From Winslowiella toletana (GTDB taxonomy: Bacteria; Pseudomonadota; Gammaproteobacteria; Enterobacterales; Enterobacteriaceae), in the NCBI RefSeq assembly GCF_017875465.1, contig NZ_JAGGMQ010000001.1:4898001-4962000 (forward strand): DNA of 64,000 nucleotides, read 5' to 3'. Below the pieces are notes generated by a model. That model did no database searches. It worked only from the letters and a program-made list of their open reading frames with translations, and was not told the origin of the DNA. The translations under genes were made by a program, and so were the position numbers. Positions 26,187 through 34,255 of this stretch are shown one piece after another (within the stretch, counting starts at the first letter, position 1; the number at the start of each line of letters is the position of its first letter).

Positions 26187-26789
26187 ATGCTATCCATCTT
26201 GACGGAAACTTTTTTTAGAGGTTTTTTACACGGTTTTGTTTCGTTGCCTGTCGACTTCTACTATCTCGGTTATGACTTTATCGACACCGACAAACGTTGG
26301 GAAAATCAATATGATAGAGAAAGGTTTATAAGGCTGATAAAAAGCGGCGTTGCGTCAAGGCAGAGCCTTGAGAAAATCGTTAATGTGTTTATGGAAAACT
26401 TTCTTAACCATGTTGATTTTCAGAAAGTTAAAGAGCTTTCAGCAAAGGGGGGAGGTAGCTTTCTCGGAAGGATGACATTTAATCAGTTGGCATCGGCCAA
26501 TATGGGATACGTACTTTCATCCAGATTAGTACCGCGTATAGCATCAGGACTGGCAATAGGTAGCGTATTATCTGCGGGTGCCGCCATTTCTCGCTCTATC
26601 TATGTTTCGCGTGACCTCAATCGACGCAACCCCAAGATATACGACAGACTAAAACAACTGGGTAACCTTGACCTTCTTTATTTTATGGTTGAGGAAAAAA
26701 CCAGGCCGTTTGAACAGGCTGTTAACTTATGGTCTACTGACAGAAACAAGTTTAATCAAACGTGTTGTTATTTCTTTGAGAAAGTTTAA
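26187..26789 (+). CDS. Candidate membrane-acting toxin/effector (unknown family)
   Basis: About 200 residues from the ATG at 26187 (an in-frame TTG at 26151 would run into the aroE-like relic). I do not recognise the family. The N-terminal part is amphipathic and aromatic (FLHGFVSLPVDFYYLGYDFI). The middle is charged, and residues about 105-145 form a Gly/Ala/Ser-rich hydrophobic hairpin (LVPRIASGLAIGSVLSAGAA) typical of membrane-inserting toxins. There is no signal peptide. A 73-residue two-helix membrane protein follows only 2 bases after the stop, the usual layout of an antibacterial effector with its immunity protein. The 5' end may itself be truncated by the junction. Confidence 0.5.
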   Translation: MLSILTETFFRGFLHGFVSLPVDFYYLGYDFIDTDKRWENQYDRERFIRLIKSGVASRQSLEKIVNVFMENFLNHVDFQKVKELSAKGGGSFLGRMTFNQLASANMGYVLSSRLVPRIASGLAIGSVLSAGAAISRSIYVSRDLNRRNPKIYDRLKQLGNLDLLYFMVEEKTRPFEQAVNLWSTDRNKFNQTCCYFFEKV

Positions 26790-26791
26790 CC

Positions 26792-27013
26792 ATGAAAAAA
26801 TTTTTACTTGCTGCAATTTCGCGTATCGTACAGGGGATTGGCATTGGTGTGTGTGGATTATCTCTCGCATATGCAGCGTGGTTTATCTTTTTATCGGAAA
26901 GTAGCTATCGATACTATCTTGCAGCGCTGACGCTGCTGGGTTTGATTTTGGGTTACTACATCTTCAAATTTGCTGTGCGAATAATATACGACGAAGCGCC
27001 TGAAGATTGGTAA
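26792..27013 (+). CDS. Two-helix inner-membrane protein, candidate immunity protein
   Basis: A 73-residue protein of two transmembrane helices (about 8-32 and 40-62) with short polar ends and an acidic C-terminus DEAPEDW. It starts two bases after the candidate toxin gene and uses a GAGAAAG site inside it, so the pair is co-translated. Small membrane proteins directly behind pore-forming toxins commonly confer self-protection. The stop codon touches the left end of the IS3-type remnant. Confidence 0.55.
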   Translation: MKKFLLAAISRIVQGIGIGVCGLSLAYAAWFIFLSESSYRYYLAALTLLGLILGYYIFKFAVRIIYDEAPEDW

Positions 27014-27361
27014 TGCTATCCCGCGATGCTTCGGATGGATAACGGCCCGGAATTTATTTCGCTGACTCTGGCTGAGTGGGCAGAAATGCACGCAGTGAGG
27101 CTGGAATTTATCGAACCGGGTAACCGACTCAAAATGCATTTATTGAACGCTTTAACCGGACATACCTCACTGAAATACTCGATTTCTATCTGTTCAGGGC
27201 GCTGAACGAAGTACGGGAAATCACAGAGCAGTGGCTTTCAGAATATAACTGTGAACGTCCACATGAATCACTGAACAACATGACACCGGAGGAATGCCGA
27301 ATACAACACCATCTGGCCGGGATCTCAAAAAGTGCGTGGAACTAAAAAGGGTCTATTTACA
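27014..27361 (+). mobile_element. IS3-family remnant (3' end of transposase orfB plus right end)
   Basis: Reads as the C-terminal part of an IS3 OrfB: LRMDNGPEFISLTLAEWAE, then after a one-base loss near 27121 the frame continues as TQNAFIERFNRTY, ERPHESLNN and SKSAWN with a stop. It is clearly related to, but distinct from, the intact element at 31.5 kb. The sequence after the stop, GGGTCTATTTACA, aligns with the right terminal repeat of that element (GGTATGCTTACA). The left part of the element, including the first DDE aspartate, is gone. Confidence 0.85.
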
Positions 27362-27362
27362 C

Positions 27363-27404
27363 AGACATTAGGATTGAGCCAGAAATAGACATTAGCATTG
27401 AGCC
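27363..27404. repeat. 18-bp direct repeat beside the IS remnant
   Basis: AGACATTAGGATTGAGCC (27363-27380) and AGACATTAGCATTGAGCC (27387-27404) are separated by six bases and differ at one base. They start two bases after the IS remnant end. The 130 bp that follow hold no gene that I can see, only a small CATAAT-GTAT-ATTATG inverted repeat. Confidence 0.7.
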
Positions 27405-27536
27405 TCTACAACCTTGGTGCGCATAATGTATATTATGTTAAATTCAGTATCAGGTTACGAACCGTACAGTCGGCATTCTTGCTAACCTTCTCTGCTGTCT
27501 GCTAATGGTCTGTTTGATCACTGATAATTTGCCGGC

Positions 27537-27920
27537 TTAGTCCGCTGCCGGTGTTCCCTGATGGAAACGCATCTGCCAGTTGCCATCTTCTGACATCACC
27601 CAGATTGATGAGCGCAGTGTTCGCTGGCTGATCTCCTCTGTGCTGTTGTGCTGACAACTTTTATATGTCAGCAATGCCACACCATCCGTAATCATTGCCA
27701 GGGCAAAATCGCTGGCCTCTGTTTCTGCCTGAGAACTTTCCGTCGCCAGCGCCGCTATGGTTTGCTCGCGTGTATAACTCTGACCCGAGCGGCCAATCTC
27801 GACAAACTCCTTATGCAGCAATTTATTCACCAGATGCACATCACGGCGAGTTTTCTGTTGATGCATATGGATTTCCAGCTGCTGAATTACAGGCAGTAAC
27901 TCTGCTAAGTCTGTCAACAT
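27537..27920 (-). CDS. DUF4440 / NTF2-like (SnoaL fold) protein
   Basis: A 127-residue single-domain protein with the cone-like NTF2 fold pattern: an N-terminal helix LAELLPVIQQLEIHMHQQ, then LVNKLLHKEFVEIGRSGQSY, central beta strands, and the terminal WVMSEDGNWQMRFHQGTPA that is typical of DUF4440 proteins. Members are often found with polyketide or stress loci, but no reaction is known for this one. It starts with ATG behind AGATGGAGATATG-type sequence on the minus strand. Confidence 0.8.
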   Translation of the reverse strand: MLTDLAELLPVIQQLEIHMHQQKTRRDVHLVNKLLHKEFVEIGRSGQSYTREQTIAALATESSQAETEASDFALAMITDGVALLTYKSCQHNSTEEISQRTLRSSIWVMSEDGNWQMRFHQGTPAAD

Positions 27921-28100
27921 ATCTCCATCTTTCTATCCTGATGAATAATAAGGATAAACAGTAATTGATCGCGCTACGTGAATTCTGTGATTTTAGCAGC
28001 ACACCAGTGCATCAGAATTTACGCAGAAGCGGCCAAAAAAGGGCGCTTCCCTGCCCTTTGATCATGTATATTTTTCATTGGCTGTGTCCGTCTGCTTTCC

Positions 28101-29273
28101 TCATGGCATCACGCGATTCAGAAACTGATCAAACAGAGGCACTGTAAACGCCGTGTCACCATGTGATGGACTCCAGATCATCCCCTTATCTATCAGACTT
28201 TGCCGCACAGGCCCTAATGACTTCACGTTCTTATCCAGTTCACTGGCAATATCACCAGAGCGATGTGGGCCGGGGCCAAGTACAGACATTGCTTTTAGAT
28301 ACTCTTTTTCTTTCGGGGTTAAGCGATCAAATCTAACCATAAAGAAACTGGCATCCAGCTTGGCCATTGTTTCTGGCGTTGAGACTTCAACATCTTCTTT
28401 GGTAATTGGTGATGCGTGAGCTATATTCCAGGTATGGCTGCCCCATTCCTGAATGAAATACGGATAGCCATGAGTGTTTTCGAAAATGCAGTCAATCGCA
28501 TCATCATTAATCGACTCGTTTTCCGCCTCAATCGGTTTTCTGATCGCATCAATACAGTATTCTTTAGTCAATGGACCGATATCAACAAACTCAAAAAGCC
28601 TTTCAGCGTAAGACTTAGCATCACCCATCCGTCCTCTTAACTGAGGGAGACCAGCCGCAATAATGGTGATCGGGTATTTTTTTTGTGAGCATCTGTGCAA
28701 TGCGGAAATAAGAGCTGACATCTCCTTTTCCTGAATGTATTGCAGTTCATCAATAAAGATCACCAGTGCCGTTCCGGCCTTTTGGGCTGCAATTCCGACC
28801 TGTTCGAGAAGCGCCGTCAGGTCTATCTCTAAATCGCCGTTGTCAGCTAATCCCGGTTCCGGTGCCAGATCTAATCCAACCTCGATATCGCTGTAAGTGA
28901 CCTTTAATTTCGAGGCAAATCCAGCAAGCGCAGCTAATCCACGTTGAGCCAGCTCTTTAACTTCTTTCATCCGGCTCAATCTCAAAAGCGCGGTTCGAAT
29001 GTCTGGAGCCAGCATCGCAGGGAGTGATTTTCTTTCAGAGGCTTCAATGTTGATGGTATGAAAGCCATTTTCCTCTGCGGCAGTCAAAACTGTCTGAAGT
29101 AAAACAGTTTTACCGACTCCACGCAGCCCGACGAGGATTACGCCCTGACTGTTTCTGCCTATGCGGATTCTCTCCAGATTTTCAGCTATTTTGGTCTGGA
29201 TTTCCCCCCTTCCAGCCAGCTCCATTGGTACAGCACCTGCACCTGGGGAAAAAGGATTCATTACACGGTTCAT
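28101..29273 (-). CDS. Orphan AAA/ORC-CDC6-like ATPase with C-terminal winged helix
   Basis: A 390-residue P-loop ATPase. Walker A is GLRGVGKT (49-56), Walker B is VIFIDE (171-176), and an arginine-containing sensor region follows (AGLPQLRGRMGDAKSYAERL). The C-terminal third (about 310-390) looks like a winged helix (RLTPKEKEYLKAMSVLG, RSGDIASELDKN). Related proteins are annotated only as ATP-binding protein and resemble ORC/CDC6 or STAND ATPases; some lie in mobile or defence regions. No effector gene is adjacent. The start ATG has AGGAAAG upstream. Role unknown. Confidence 0.8.
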   Translation of the reverse strand: MNRVMNPFSPGAGAVPMELAGRGEIQTKIAENLERIRIGRNSQGVILVGLRGVGKTVLLQTVLTAAEENGFHTINIEASERKSLPAMLAPDIRTALLRLSRMKEVKELAQRGLAALAGFASKLKVTYSDIEVGLDLAPEPGLADNGDLEIDLTALLEQVGIAAQKAGTALVIFIDELQYIQEKEMSALISALHRCSQKKYPITIIAAGLPQLRGRMGDAKSYAERLFEFVDIGPLTKEYCIDAIRKPIEAENESINDDAIDCIFENTHGYPYFIQEWGSHTWNIAHASPITKEDVEVSTPETMAKLDASFFMVRFDRLTPKEKEYLKAMSVLGPGPHRSGDIASELDKNVKSLGPVRQSLIDKGMIWSPSHGDTAFTVPLFDQFLNRVMP

Positions 29274-29562
29274 CGCTTTCCTGTAAAGTTTAGGGAGTTT
29301 ATGAAAAAAAGATAAACATCATAAACTGACTATAACTTATCGACATTCTTTTGCAAGGCATCAATAAGCGTACAGCCTGAACCGTATTATAACGTCATGT
29401 TTCACAGAACAAATCTGTGCTAAATGCGGGGAAAGGGCCTAAAATGGCTGTTAAGATCGCGCAATACATCAATATTAGTCCTGTTGAACGTGGTGGCATA
29501 TAACATTGACTTTAATCTGGATAATAAGAGAATGCTTCTATATCAGCAGCCAGCAGAAAACA

Positions 29563-30891
29563 GTGGAGTTAATTATTGCCATCCCCAGGGTTATCCGAGC
29601 TAAAAAGCCAGCCGCACTGGTTGCCGCAGCCTTGTTACTTGCCAGCTGCTCCTCCCCGCCGCCAAAGTCGCTGGTCACCCCGCTTCCACCGGTAACCCGG
29701 CAGCCTGTTGAGAGTAAACCAGTCAGTCAGCAGCCGGTACGTGGGGTGTGGCTGGCCACCGTTTCCCGCCTTGACTGGCCGCCAGTAGCATCGGTAAATA
29801 TCAGCAATGCTGCGCTGCGCAACAGCCAGCAGCAGAAAGCACTGACCGATAAGCTGGATAAACTTAAAAACCTCGGCATAAATACCGTGTTCTTCCAGAT
29901 AAAACCTGATGGCACCGCCCTGTGGCCATCAAAAATTTTGCCATGGTCGGATATGCTCACGGGGACTATTGGTGAGGATCCCGGCTACGATCCGTTGCAG
30001 TTTATGCTGGATGAAGCGCATAAGCGCGGGATGAAAGTTCATGCCTGGTTTAATCCCTATCGCGTATCGGTTAATACCAAATCCTCAACCGTCACTGAGC
30101 TAAACCGTACCCTGTCGCTGCATCCGGCCAGCGTATTTGTGCTGCATCGCGACTGGATCCGTACTGCCGGCGATCGCTTTGTCCTTGACCCAGGCATCCC
30201 GGAGGTACGTGACTGGATTACCAGTATCGTGGCCGAAGTGGTGGCGCGTTATCCCGTCGATGGCGTGCAGTTTGATGACTACTTTTATGCTGAATCCCCC
30301 GATTCTGCGCTTAATGACAGTCAGACCTTCAAAACCTATGGTCAGGGATTTACCGCAAAGGCAGACTGGCGGCGACACAATACTCAGCAGCTGATTGAAC
30401 AGGTTTCGCGCACGATTAAGCAGCTAAAACCCGATGTTGAATTCGGCGTAAGTCCGGCTGGCGTGTGGCGCAACCTTTCCCACGACCCGGCGGGTTCCGA
30501 TACACGTGGTGCGGCGGCCTATGATGAAGCCTATGCCGATACCCGTCGTTGGGTACAACAGGGGTTGCTGGATTATATTGCTCCCCAGATTTACTGGCCC
30601 TTCTCACGCAAAGCGGCCCGTTATGATGTGCTGGCAAAATGGTGGGCGGAGGTGGTGAAGCCGACTAATACGCGCCTGTATATTGGCGTCGCACTGTATA
30701 AAGTGGGTGAATCGTCAAAGAATGAACCTGACTGGACGGTAAATGGCGGCGTACCGGAGCTGAAAAAACAGCTCGATTTAAATGAGTCCGCGCCAAATAT
30801 TAACGGCACGATTCTGTTCAGAGAGAACTATCTTAATCAACCTCAGACCCAGCAGGCGGTCAGTTATCTCAGAAGCCGCTGGGGCGGCTGA
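29563..30891 (+). CDS. digH: Glycosyl hydrolase-like lipoprotein DigH (YddW)
   Basis: Outer-membrane lipoprotein of the GHL10/DUF187 family; E. coli DigH cleaves denuded peptidoglycan glycan strands at division. The lipobox LLASC gives a lipid anchor, followed by a Pro/Ser-rich linker and a TIM-barrel hydrolase with RGVWLATVSRLDWPP, AWFNPYRVS, DGVQFDDYFY (catalytic acids) and APQIYWPFSR. Nearly every segment matches the E. coli protein. The start is uncertain: the frame is open from TTG 29506; GTG 29563 places the lipid Cys at residue 29, about as in E. coli. Confidence 0.92.
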   Translation: MELIIAIPRVIRAKKPAALVAAALLLASCSSPPPKSLVTPLPPVTRQPVESKPVSQQPVRGVWLATVSRLDWPPVASVNISNAALRNSQQQKALTDKLDKLKNLGINTVFFQIKPDGTALWPSKILPWSDMLTGTIGEDPGYDPLQFMLDEAHKRGMKVHAWFNPYRVSVNTKSSTVTELNRTLSLHPASVFVLHRDWIRTAGDRFVLDPGIPEVRDWITSIVAEVVARYPVDGVQFDDYFYAESPDSALNDSQTFKTYGQGFTAKADWRRHNTQQLIEQVSRTIKQLKPDVEFGVSPAGVWRNLSHDPAGSDTRGAAAYDEAYADTRRWVQQGLLDYIAPQIYWPFSRKAARYDVLAKWWAEVVKPTNTRLYIGVALYKVGESSKNEPDWTVNGGVPELKKQLDLNESAPNINGTILFRENYLNQPQTQQAVSYLRSRWGG

Positions 30892-30905
30892 CGTTGCCAT
30901 TAATC

Positions 30906-30945
30906 TCAAACTATCTCAAAAAATGAAATTATTGAGATAGTTTGA
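30906..30945. terminator. Long AT-rich hairpin, bidirectional terminator candidate
   Basis: TCAAACTATCTCAA and TTGAGATAGTTTGA form a perfect 14-bp stem with a 12-base loop between convergent digH and the interrupted dehydrogenase. Its position suggests termination, although the stem is AT-rich and lacks a T-tract. Confidence 0.6.
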
Positions 30946-30957
30946 ACGGTACAACAG

Positions 30958-31509
30958 CTAATCCGCTACCGTGATCACTATTTTACCCATCGCGCCGCTT
31001 TGCAGATGCTCCAGCGCCTCCATCAGTGAGGCCATCGGATAGCAGCGATCTATTACCGGTGCGATGCCTTTGCTGTCACAGGCCGAAATCAACCTTTGCA
31101 ACGCGTGGCGATGACCGGTGCCAATGCCGTAAATGGTGAGATCCTTAAAGATCAGCGGCTCCAGTGGCGATGAAACGTCAAAGCCTTCCAGCGCGCCAAT
31201 CAGATAAATTTTTCCGCCAACTGCCGACATTGTCGCGGCTTTACCGAGATGCGCACCACCGGCAATTTCCAGTACATGGTCAACGCCTTTACCTGCTGTC
31301 AGTTGCAATACGGTTTCTGCGACATCCTGGGTCTGGCGATCGATCACATGCGTAGCGCCCAGCATTGATGCCGCCTCCAGTTTACCGCTACTGGTGGTTA
31401 AAATGGTGGTGGCCCCCCGTAAGCTGGCAATCTGCAAGCCCGCCAGCGCTACGCCGCCGGTGCCTTCAATCAGGACTGTTTCTTCCGGCTGAATATTGCC
31501 GCGTTCAAC
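30958..31509 (-). pseudogene. NAD(P)-dependent alcohol dehydrogenase, C-terminal part (split by IS)
   Basis: C-terminal Rossmann half of a medium-chain dehydrogenase/quinone oxidoreductase: ERGNIQPEETVLIEGTGGVA with the cofactor Gly motif, then GKGVDHVLEIAGGAHLGKAA. If the IS element (31510-32716) and one CAAC copy are removed, the frame joins exactly to the N-terminal half as AWFALVERGNIQ. This gives one protein of about 340 residues. The insertion falls between the catalytic and cofactor domains, so neither half is expected to work. Confidence 0.9.
31506..31509. repeat. IS target site duplication, left copy
   Basis: CAAC directly before the IS left end. The same four bases follow the right end at 32717-32720. 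Removing one copy restores the dehydrogenase frame, which confirms the duplication. Confidence 0.9.
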
Positions 31510-31588
31510 TGTAAGTATCCCGATAAAACGGTCCATTCACTTTTAGAGATCTTCCGACATACTGATTATGTCCTCTGAGGAGATCGCC

Positions 31589-31855
31589 ATGCGTAAAGCC
31601 CGATTCACCGAACACCAGATCATTGCCGTTCTGAAGTCTGTCGAAGCCGGACGTACCGTTAAGGACGTCTGCCGCGAAGCGGCAATATCCGAAGCCAGCT
31701 ATTACAACTGGAAAGCAAAGTACGGCGGAATGGAGGCTTCAGATATCAAAAAGATGAAAGATCTTGAAGACGAGAATCGTCGCCTGAAGCAGATGTTCGC
31801 CGACCTGAGTCTGGAATGCCGGGCGCTGAAGGACGTTATCGAAAAAAAGCTCTAA
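31589..31855 (+). CDS. IS3-family transposase OrfA
   Basis: An 88-residue protein from the ATG at 31589, which has GAGGAG nine bases upstream (an in-frame ATG at 31568 lacks this). Residues 3-45 form the HTH_Tnp_1 domain (ARFTEHQIIAVLKSVEAG, then AAISEASYYNWK). A leucine-zipper helix (KKMKDLEDENRRLKQMFADL) follows and would pair with OrfAB. It ends just after the slippery site, giving OrfA alone when no frameshift occurs. Confidence 0.92.
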   Translation: MRKARFTEHQIIAVLKSVEAGRTVKDVCREAAISEASYYNWKAKYGGMEASDIKKMKDLEDENRRLKQMFADLSLECRALKDVIEKKL

Positions 31856-32700
31856 AACCAGCGATAAAGCGGGAGCTTGTCAGCTATCTGACTGCACAAT
31901 TTTCCATGAGCATCCGCCAGGCATGCAGGACAGTATCGCTGAGCAGGACGGTGTATTTTTATCAGCCCGATACCCGGCGTGATGAACCGGTGATCCTGGC
32001 GCTGACTGAACTGGCAGAACGCTATCCGCGATACGGATTTAAGAAGCTTTTTCAGGTACTTCGCAGGCAGGGTAACGCCTGGAATCATAAGCGTGTTCAC
32101 CGGATTTACTGCCTGCTGAAACTCAATTTTCGCCGCAAGGGGAAACAACGTCTTCCGGTGCGCAATCCGGCTCCTCTGGCAACGCCGGAAGCACTCAACC
32201 AGAGCTGGTCGATTGATTTTATGCACGACGCGCTGACATGTGGGCGACGTTTTCGGACTTTCAACGTCGTGGATGATTTTAACCGTGAGGCTCTGGCCAT
32301 AGAAATTGACCTGAATATCCCGGCGCAGCGGGTTGTGCGGGTGCTGGACAGGATAGTGGCAAACCGTGGATATCCGCTGAAGATGCGGATGGATAACGGC
32401 CCGGAGCTGATATCACTGGCTCTGGCACAATGGGCTGAGGACCATGGCGTGATGCTGGAATTTATCAGGCCAGGCAAACCGACACAGAATGCCTTTATCG
32501 AACGCTTTAACCGGACGTACCGGACAGAAATCCTGGATTTTTATCTGTTCAGAACGCTGAATGAAGCACGGGAAATCACAGAGCGCTGGCTGACGGAATA
32601 CAACAGCGAGCGGCCTCATGAATCCCTGAATAACCTGACGCCGGAAGAATACCGGCTGATGGCTGAAAAACCGGAACTCTCAAAAAGTGTGTGGAACTAA
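31816..32700 (+). CDS. IS3-family transposase OrfB (made as OrfAB by frameshift)
   Basis: The open frame is 294 residues; the functional product is expected to be an OrfAB fusion produced by -1 frameshifting, so the first dozen codons before about 31846 are not normally read. The DDE catalytic core is present: Asp in SIDFMHDAL, Asp in MRMDNGPEL, and Glu in QNAFIERFNRTY. The C-terminal RPHESLNNLTPEEYR is typical of IS3. No disabling mutation is seen. Confidence 0.92.
   Translation: MPGAEGRYRKKALKPAIKRELVSYLTAQFSMSIRQACRTVSLSRTVYFYQPDTRRDEPVILALTELAERYPRYGFKKLFQVLRRQGNAWNHKRVHRIYCLLKLNFRRKGKQRLPVRNPAPLATPEALNQSWSIDFMHDALTCGRRFRTFNVVDDFNREALAIEIDLNIPAQRVVRVLDRIVANRGYPLKMRMDNGPELISLALAQWAEDHGVMLEFIRPGKPTQNAFIERFNRTYRTEILDFYLFRTLNEAREITERWLTEYNSERPHESLNNLTPEEYRLMAEKPELSKSVWN
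31842..31849 (+). promoter_or_regulatory. Slippery A7G frameshift site
   Basis: A7G heptamer-type site in the OrfA/OrfB overlap, four codons before the OrfA stop region. This is the standard place for programmed -1 frameshifting in IS3 elements. Confidence 0.8.
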
Positions 32701-32716
32701 AACAGGTATGCTTACA

Positions 32717-33191
32717 CAACCAGTGCAAACCAGGCGGTAAGACCGGCGCAAGGTAAAGTGCTGGCAGCCTGATGGCTGAGTGTTAACGGTTTATTGATCA
32801 GCCAGCTGGCCTTCATCACCACATATTCGGCCAGCACTCCCGGGTAAAATCCGCCCAGAGTCTGATAAGCGTGCTCGCGTGCATTACCGGGGCGGAGACC
32901 CTCAACCCAGTCCGGGGTAAATACCGAGATTACATCATCACCGACCGTGAATCCGGACACCGCCGCGCCGGTTGCCACTACGGTACCGGACAGGTCAGAA
33001 CCTGGCGTAAAGGGAAAACGTAACGGTAGTCCACGCCCGCTTTCAATCACCATGCTGTCACGGTGATTAAGTGCCACGGCGATGACTTTCACCAGCACTT
33101 CATCTGCCGCAGGCTTCGGTATCTCCACGGTATTAAGCGCGAGTGCAGCCTGCCCTAACCCATTCATTTCCCAACGTTTCATCATCTTCAT
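32717..33191 (-). pseudogene. NAD(P)-dependent alcohol dehydrogenase, N-terminal part (split by IS)
   Basis: N-terminal GroES-like catalytic domain: KRWEMNGLGQAALALNTVEI, ALNHRDSMVIESG, PFTPGSDLSGTVVATG and GFYPGVLAEYVVMKASWL. The classical zinc ligands of alcohol dehydrogenases are not all present, so it is nearer to quinone oxidoreductase-type members. It is broken at 32717 by the IS element; the remaining frame runs only a few bases into the element. Divergent transcription with the LysR gene suggests that the LysR protein controlled it. Confidence 0.9.
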
Positions 33192-33295
33192 TATCGGTTA
33201 AACCTCGTTATCTGCCAGGCGGCTATTATCTTCCTGCCGCCAGTATTAATTAATACCGTATAATCAGCATGAACTGATGAATAAGAGACACCAAT

Positions 33296-34186
33296 ATGAA
33301 AGGTACAGATTACGCCGAACTGATGGCTTTTATGACTGTTGCTGAAGAGAGCAGCTTTCGGCGTGCCGCACAGCGGCTGGGTCTGTCGCCATCAGCGGTA
33401 AGCCATACGATCCGTGCGCTGGAAAATCGCCTGCGGGTCAGGCTGTTCAACCGAACCACTCGCAGTGTTTCATTAACCCAGGCTGGCCTTACGTTTATGG
33501 AACAGTTAACGCCAGCGATAAGCGCACTGGAGAGCGCAGTGCAGAACGTGGGGGAAACCCGGCTGACGCCGCGTGGCGCTTTGCGAATCAATATGCCGCG
33601 TCTGGCTGGTCACCTTGTGATGATTCCGCTCATCGAGGGTTTTATAAACCAGTACCCGGATATCCGGCTCGATCTGGTGATGGATGATCATCTCGATGAC
33701 GTGGTTGGCGCTGGTTACGATGCCGGGATTCGTTCTGGTGATAAGGTGCCGAAGGATATGATCGCTGTCAGATTGACAGCGGATTTAAAAATGGTGGTGG
33801 TTGCCTCACCCCGTTACCTTCAGTCTGCAGGTATCCCCACTACTCCGGAGGATCTGAGCCAGCATCGCTGTATCAATTACCGCTGGCATAACACCGGCGC
33901 GCATTACCGCTGGTTACTGAGCAGTGAAGAGAAAATGGTCGATGCGCAGCCAGAGCCAGCGTTAACCTGCAACGATATTGATATGCTGCATGCGGCCGCT
34001 GAGCAAGGCGCCGGACTGGCGTTGCTGGAGGAAAGAAGCGTGGCGCATGCACTTAACAGCGGCGCGCTGGTACGTGTGTTAACCGCCTGGTGCAAACCGG
34101 TTGCCGGATTTCATCTCTATTTTCCCCGCAATGCGTTTATGACGCCTGCGATGCGCGCTTTTGTCGATTTTATCCGCCTAAAATAA
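33296..34186 (+). CDS. LysR-family transcriptional regulator
   Basis: A 296-residue LTTR. The N-terminal winged helix (about 1-65) contains SFRRAAQRLGLSPSAVSHTI and LENRLRVRLFNRTTRSVSLT. A periplasmic-binding-like effector domain follows from about 92 (GALRINMPRLAGHLVMIPLI). It is divergent from the IS-split dehydrogenase with a 104-bp gap, the usual layout for a LysR regulator and its target. With the target broken, its remaining role is unclear. A hairpin at 34191 ends the transcript. Confidence 0.92.
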   Translation: MKGTDYAELMAFMTVAEESSFRRAAQRLGLSPSAVSHTIRALENRLRVRLFNRTTRSVSLTQAGLTFMEQLTPAISALESAVQNVGETRLTPRGALRINMPRLAGHLVMIPLIEGFINQYPDIRLDLVMDDHLDDVVGAGYDAGIRSGDKVPKDMIAVRLTADLKMVVVASPRYLQSAGIPTTPEDLSQHRCINYRWHNTGAHYRWLLSSEEKMVDAQPEPALTCNDIDMLHAAAEQGAGLALLEERSVAHALNSGALVRVLTAWCKPVAGFHLYFPRNAFMTPAMRAFVDFIRLK

Positions 34187-34190
34187 AAAA

Positions 34191-34219
34191 GGGAAAGCTG
34201 CTGCGGCACAGGCTTTCCC
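34191..34219. terminator. Hairpin between the LysR gene and the KdgM-type gene
   Basis: GGGAAAGC / GCTTTCCC with a 13-base loop, preceded by AAAAAA. It lies between convergent genes; the A-tract gives a T-tract for the minus-strand porin transcript. Confidence 0.65.
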
Positions 34220-34255
34220 CATAGATAACAATCAGTGATAACTTACGCTGCCAGA

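Larger units (their letters stand above)
31510..32716 (+). mobile_element. Intact IS3-family insertion sequence (1207 bp)
   Basis: Ends are TGTAAGTATCCC on the left and the complement TGTAAGCATACC on the right, with terminal TG/CA as usual for IS3. It encodes OrfA and OrfB in overlapping frames with an A7G slippery site, and is flanked by a 4-bp CAAC duplication. The proteins resemble those of the ISEhe3-like elements common in enterobacteria (from memory). It looks complete and probably recent, since the host gene can be rebuilt perfectly. Confidence 0.93.

Noticed and set aside
27363..27404. CRISPR-like repeats
   Set aside because: Only two copies with a 6-base spacer and no cas genes.
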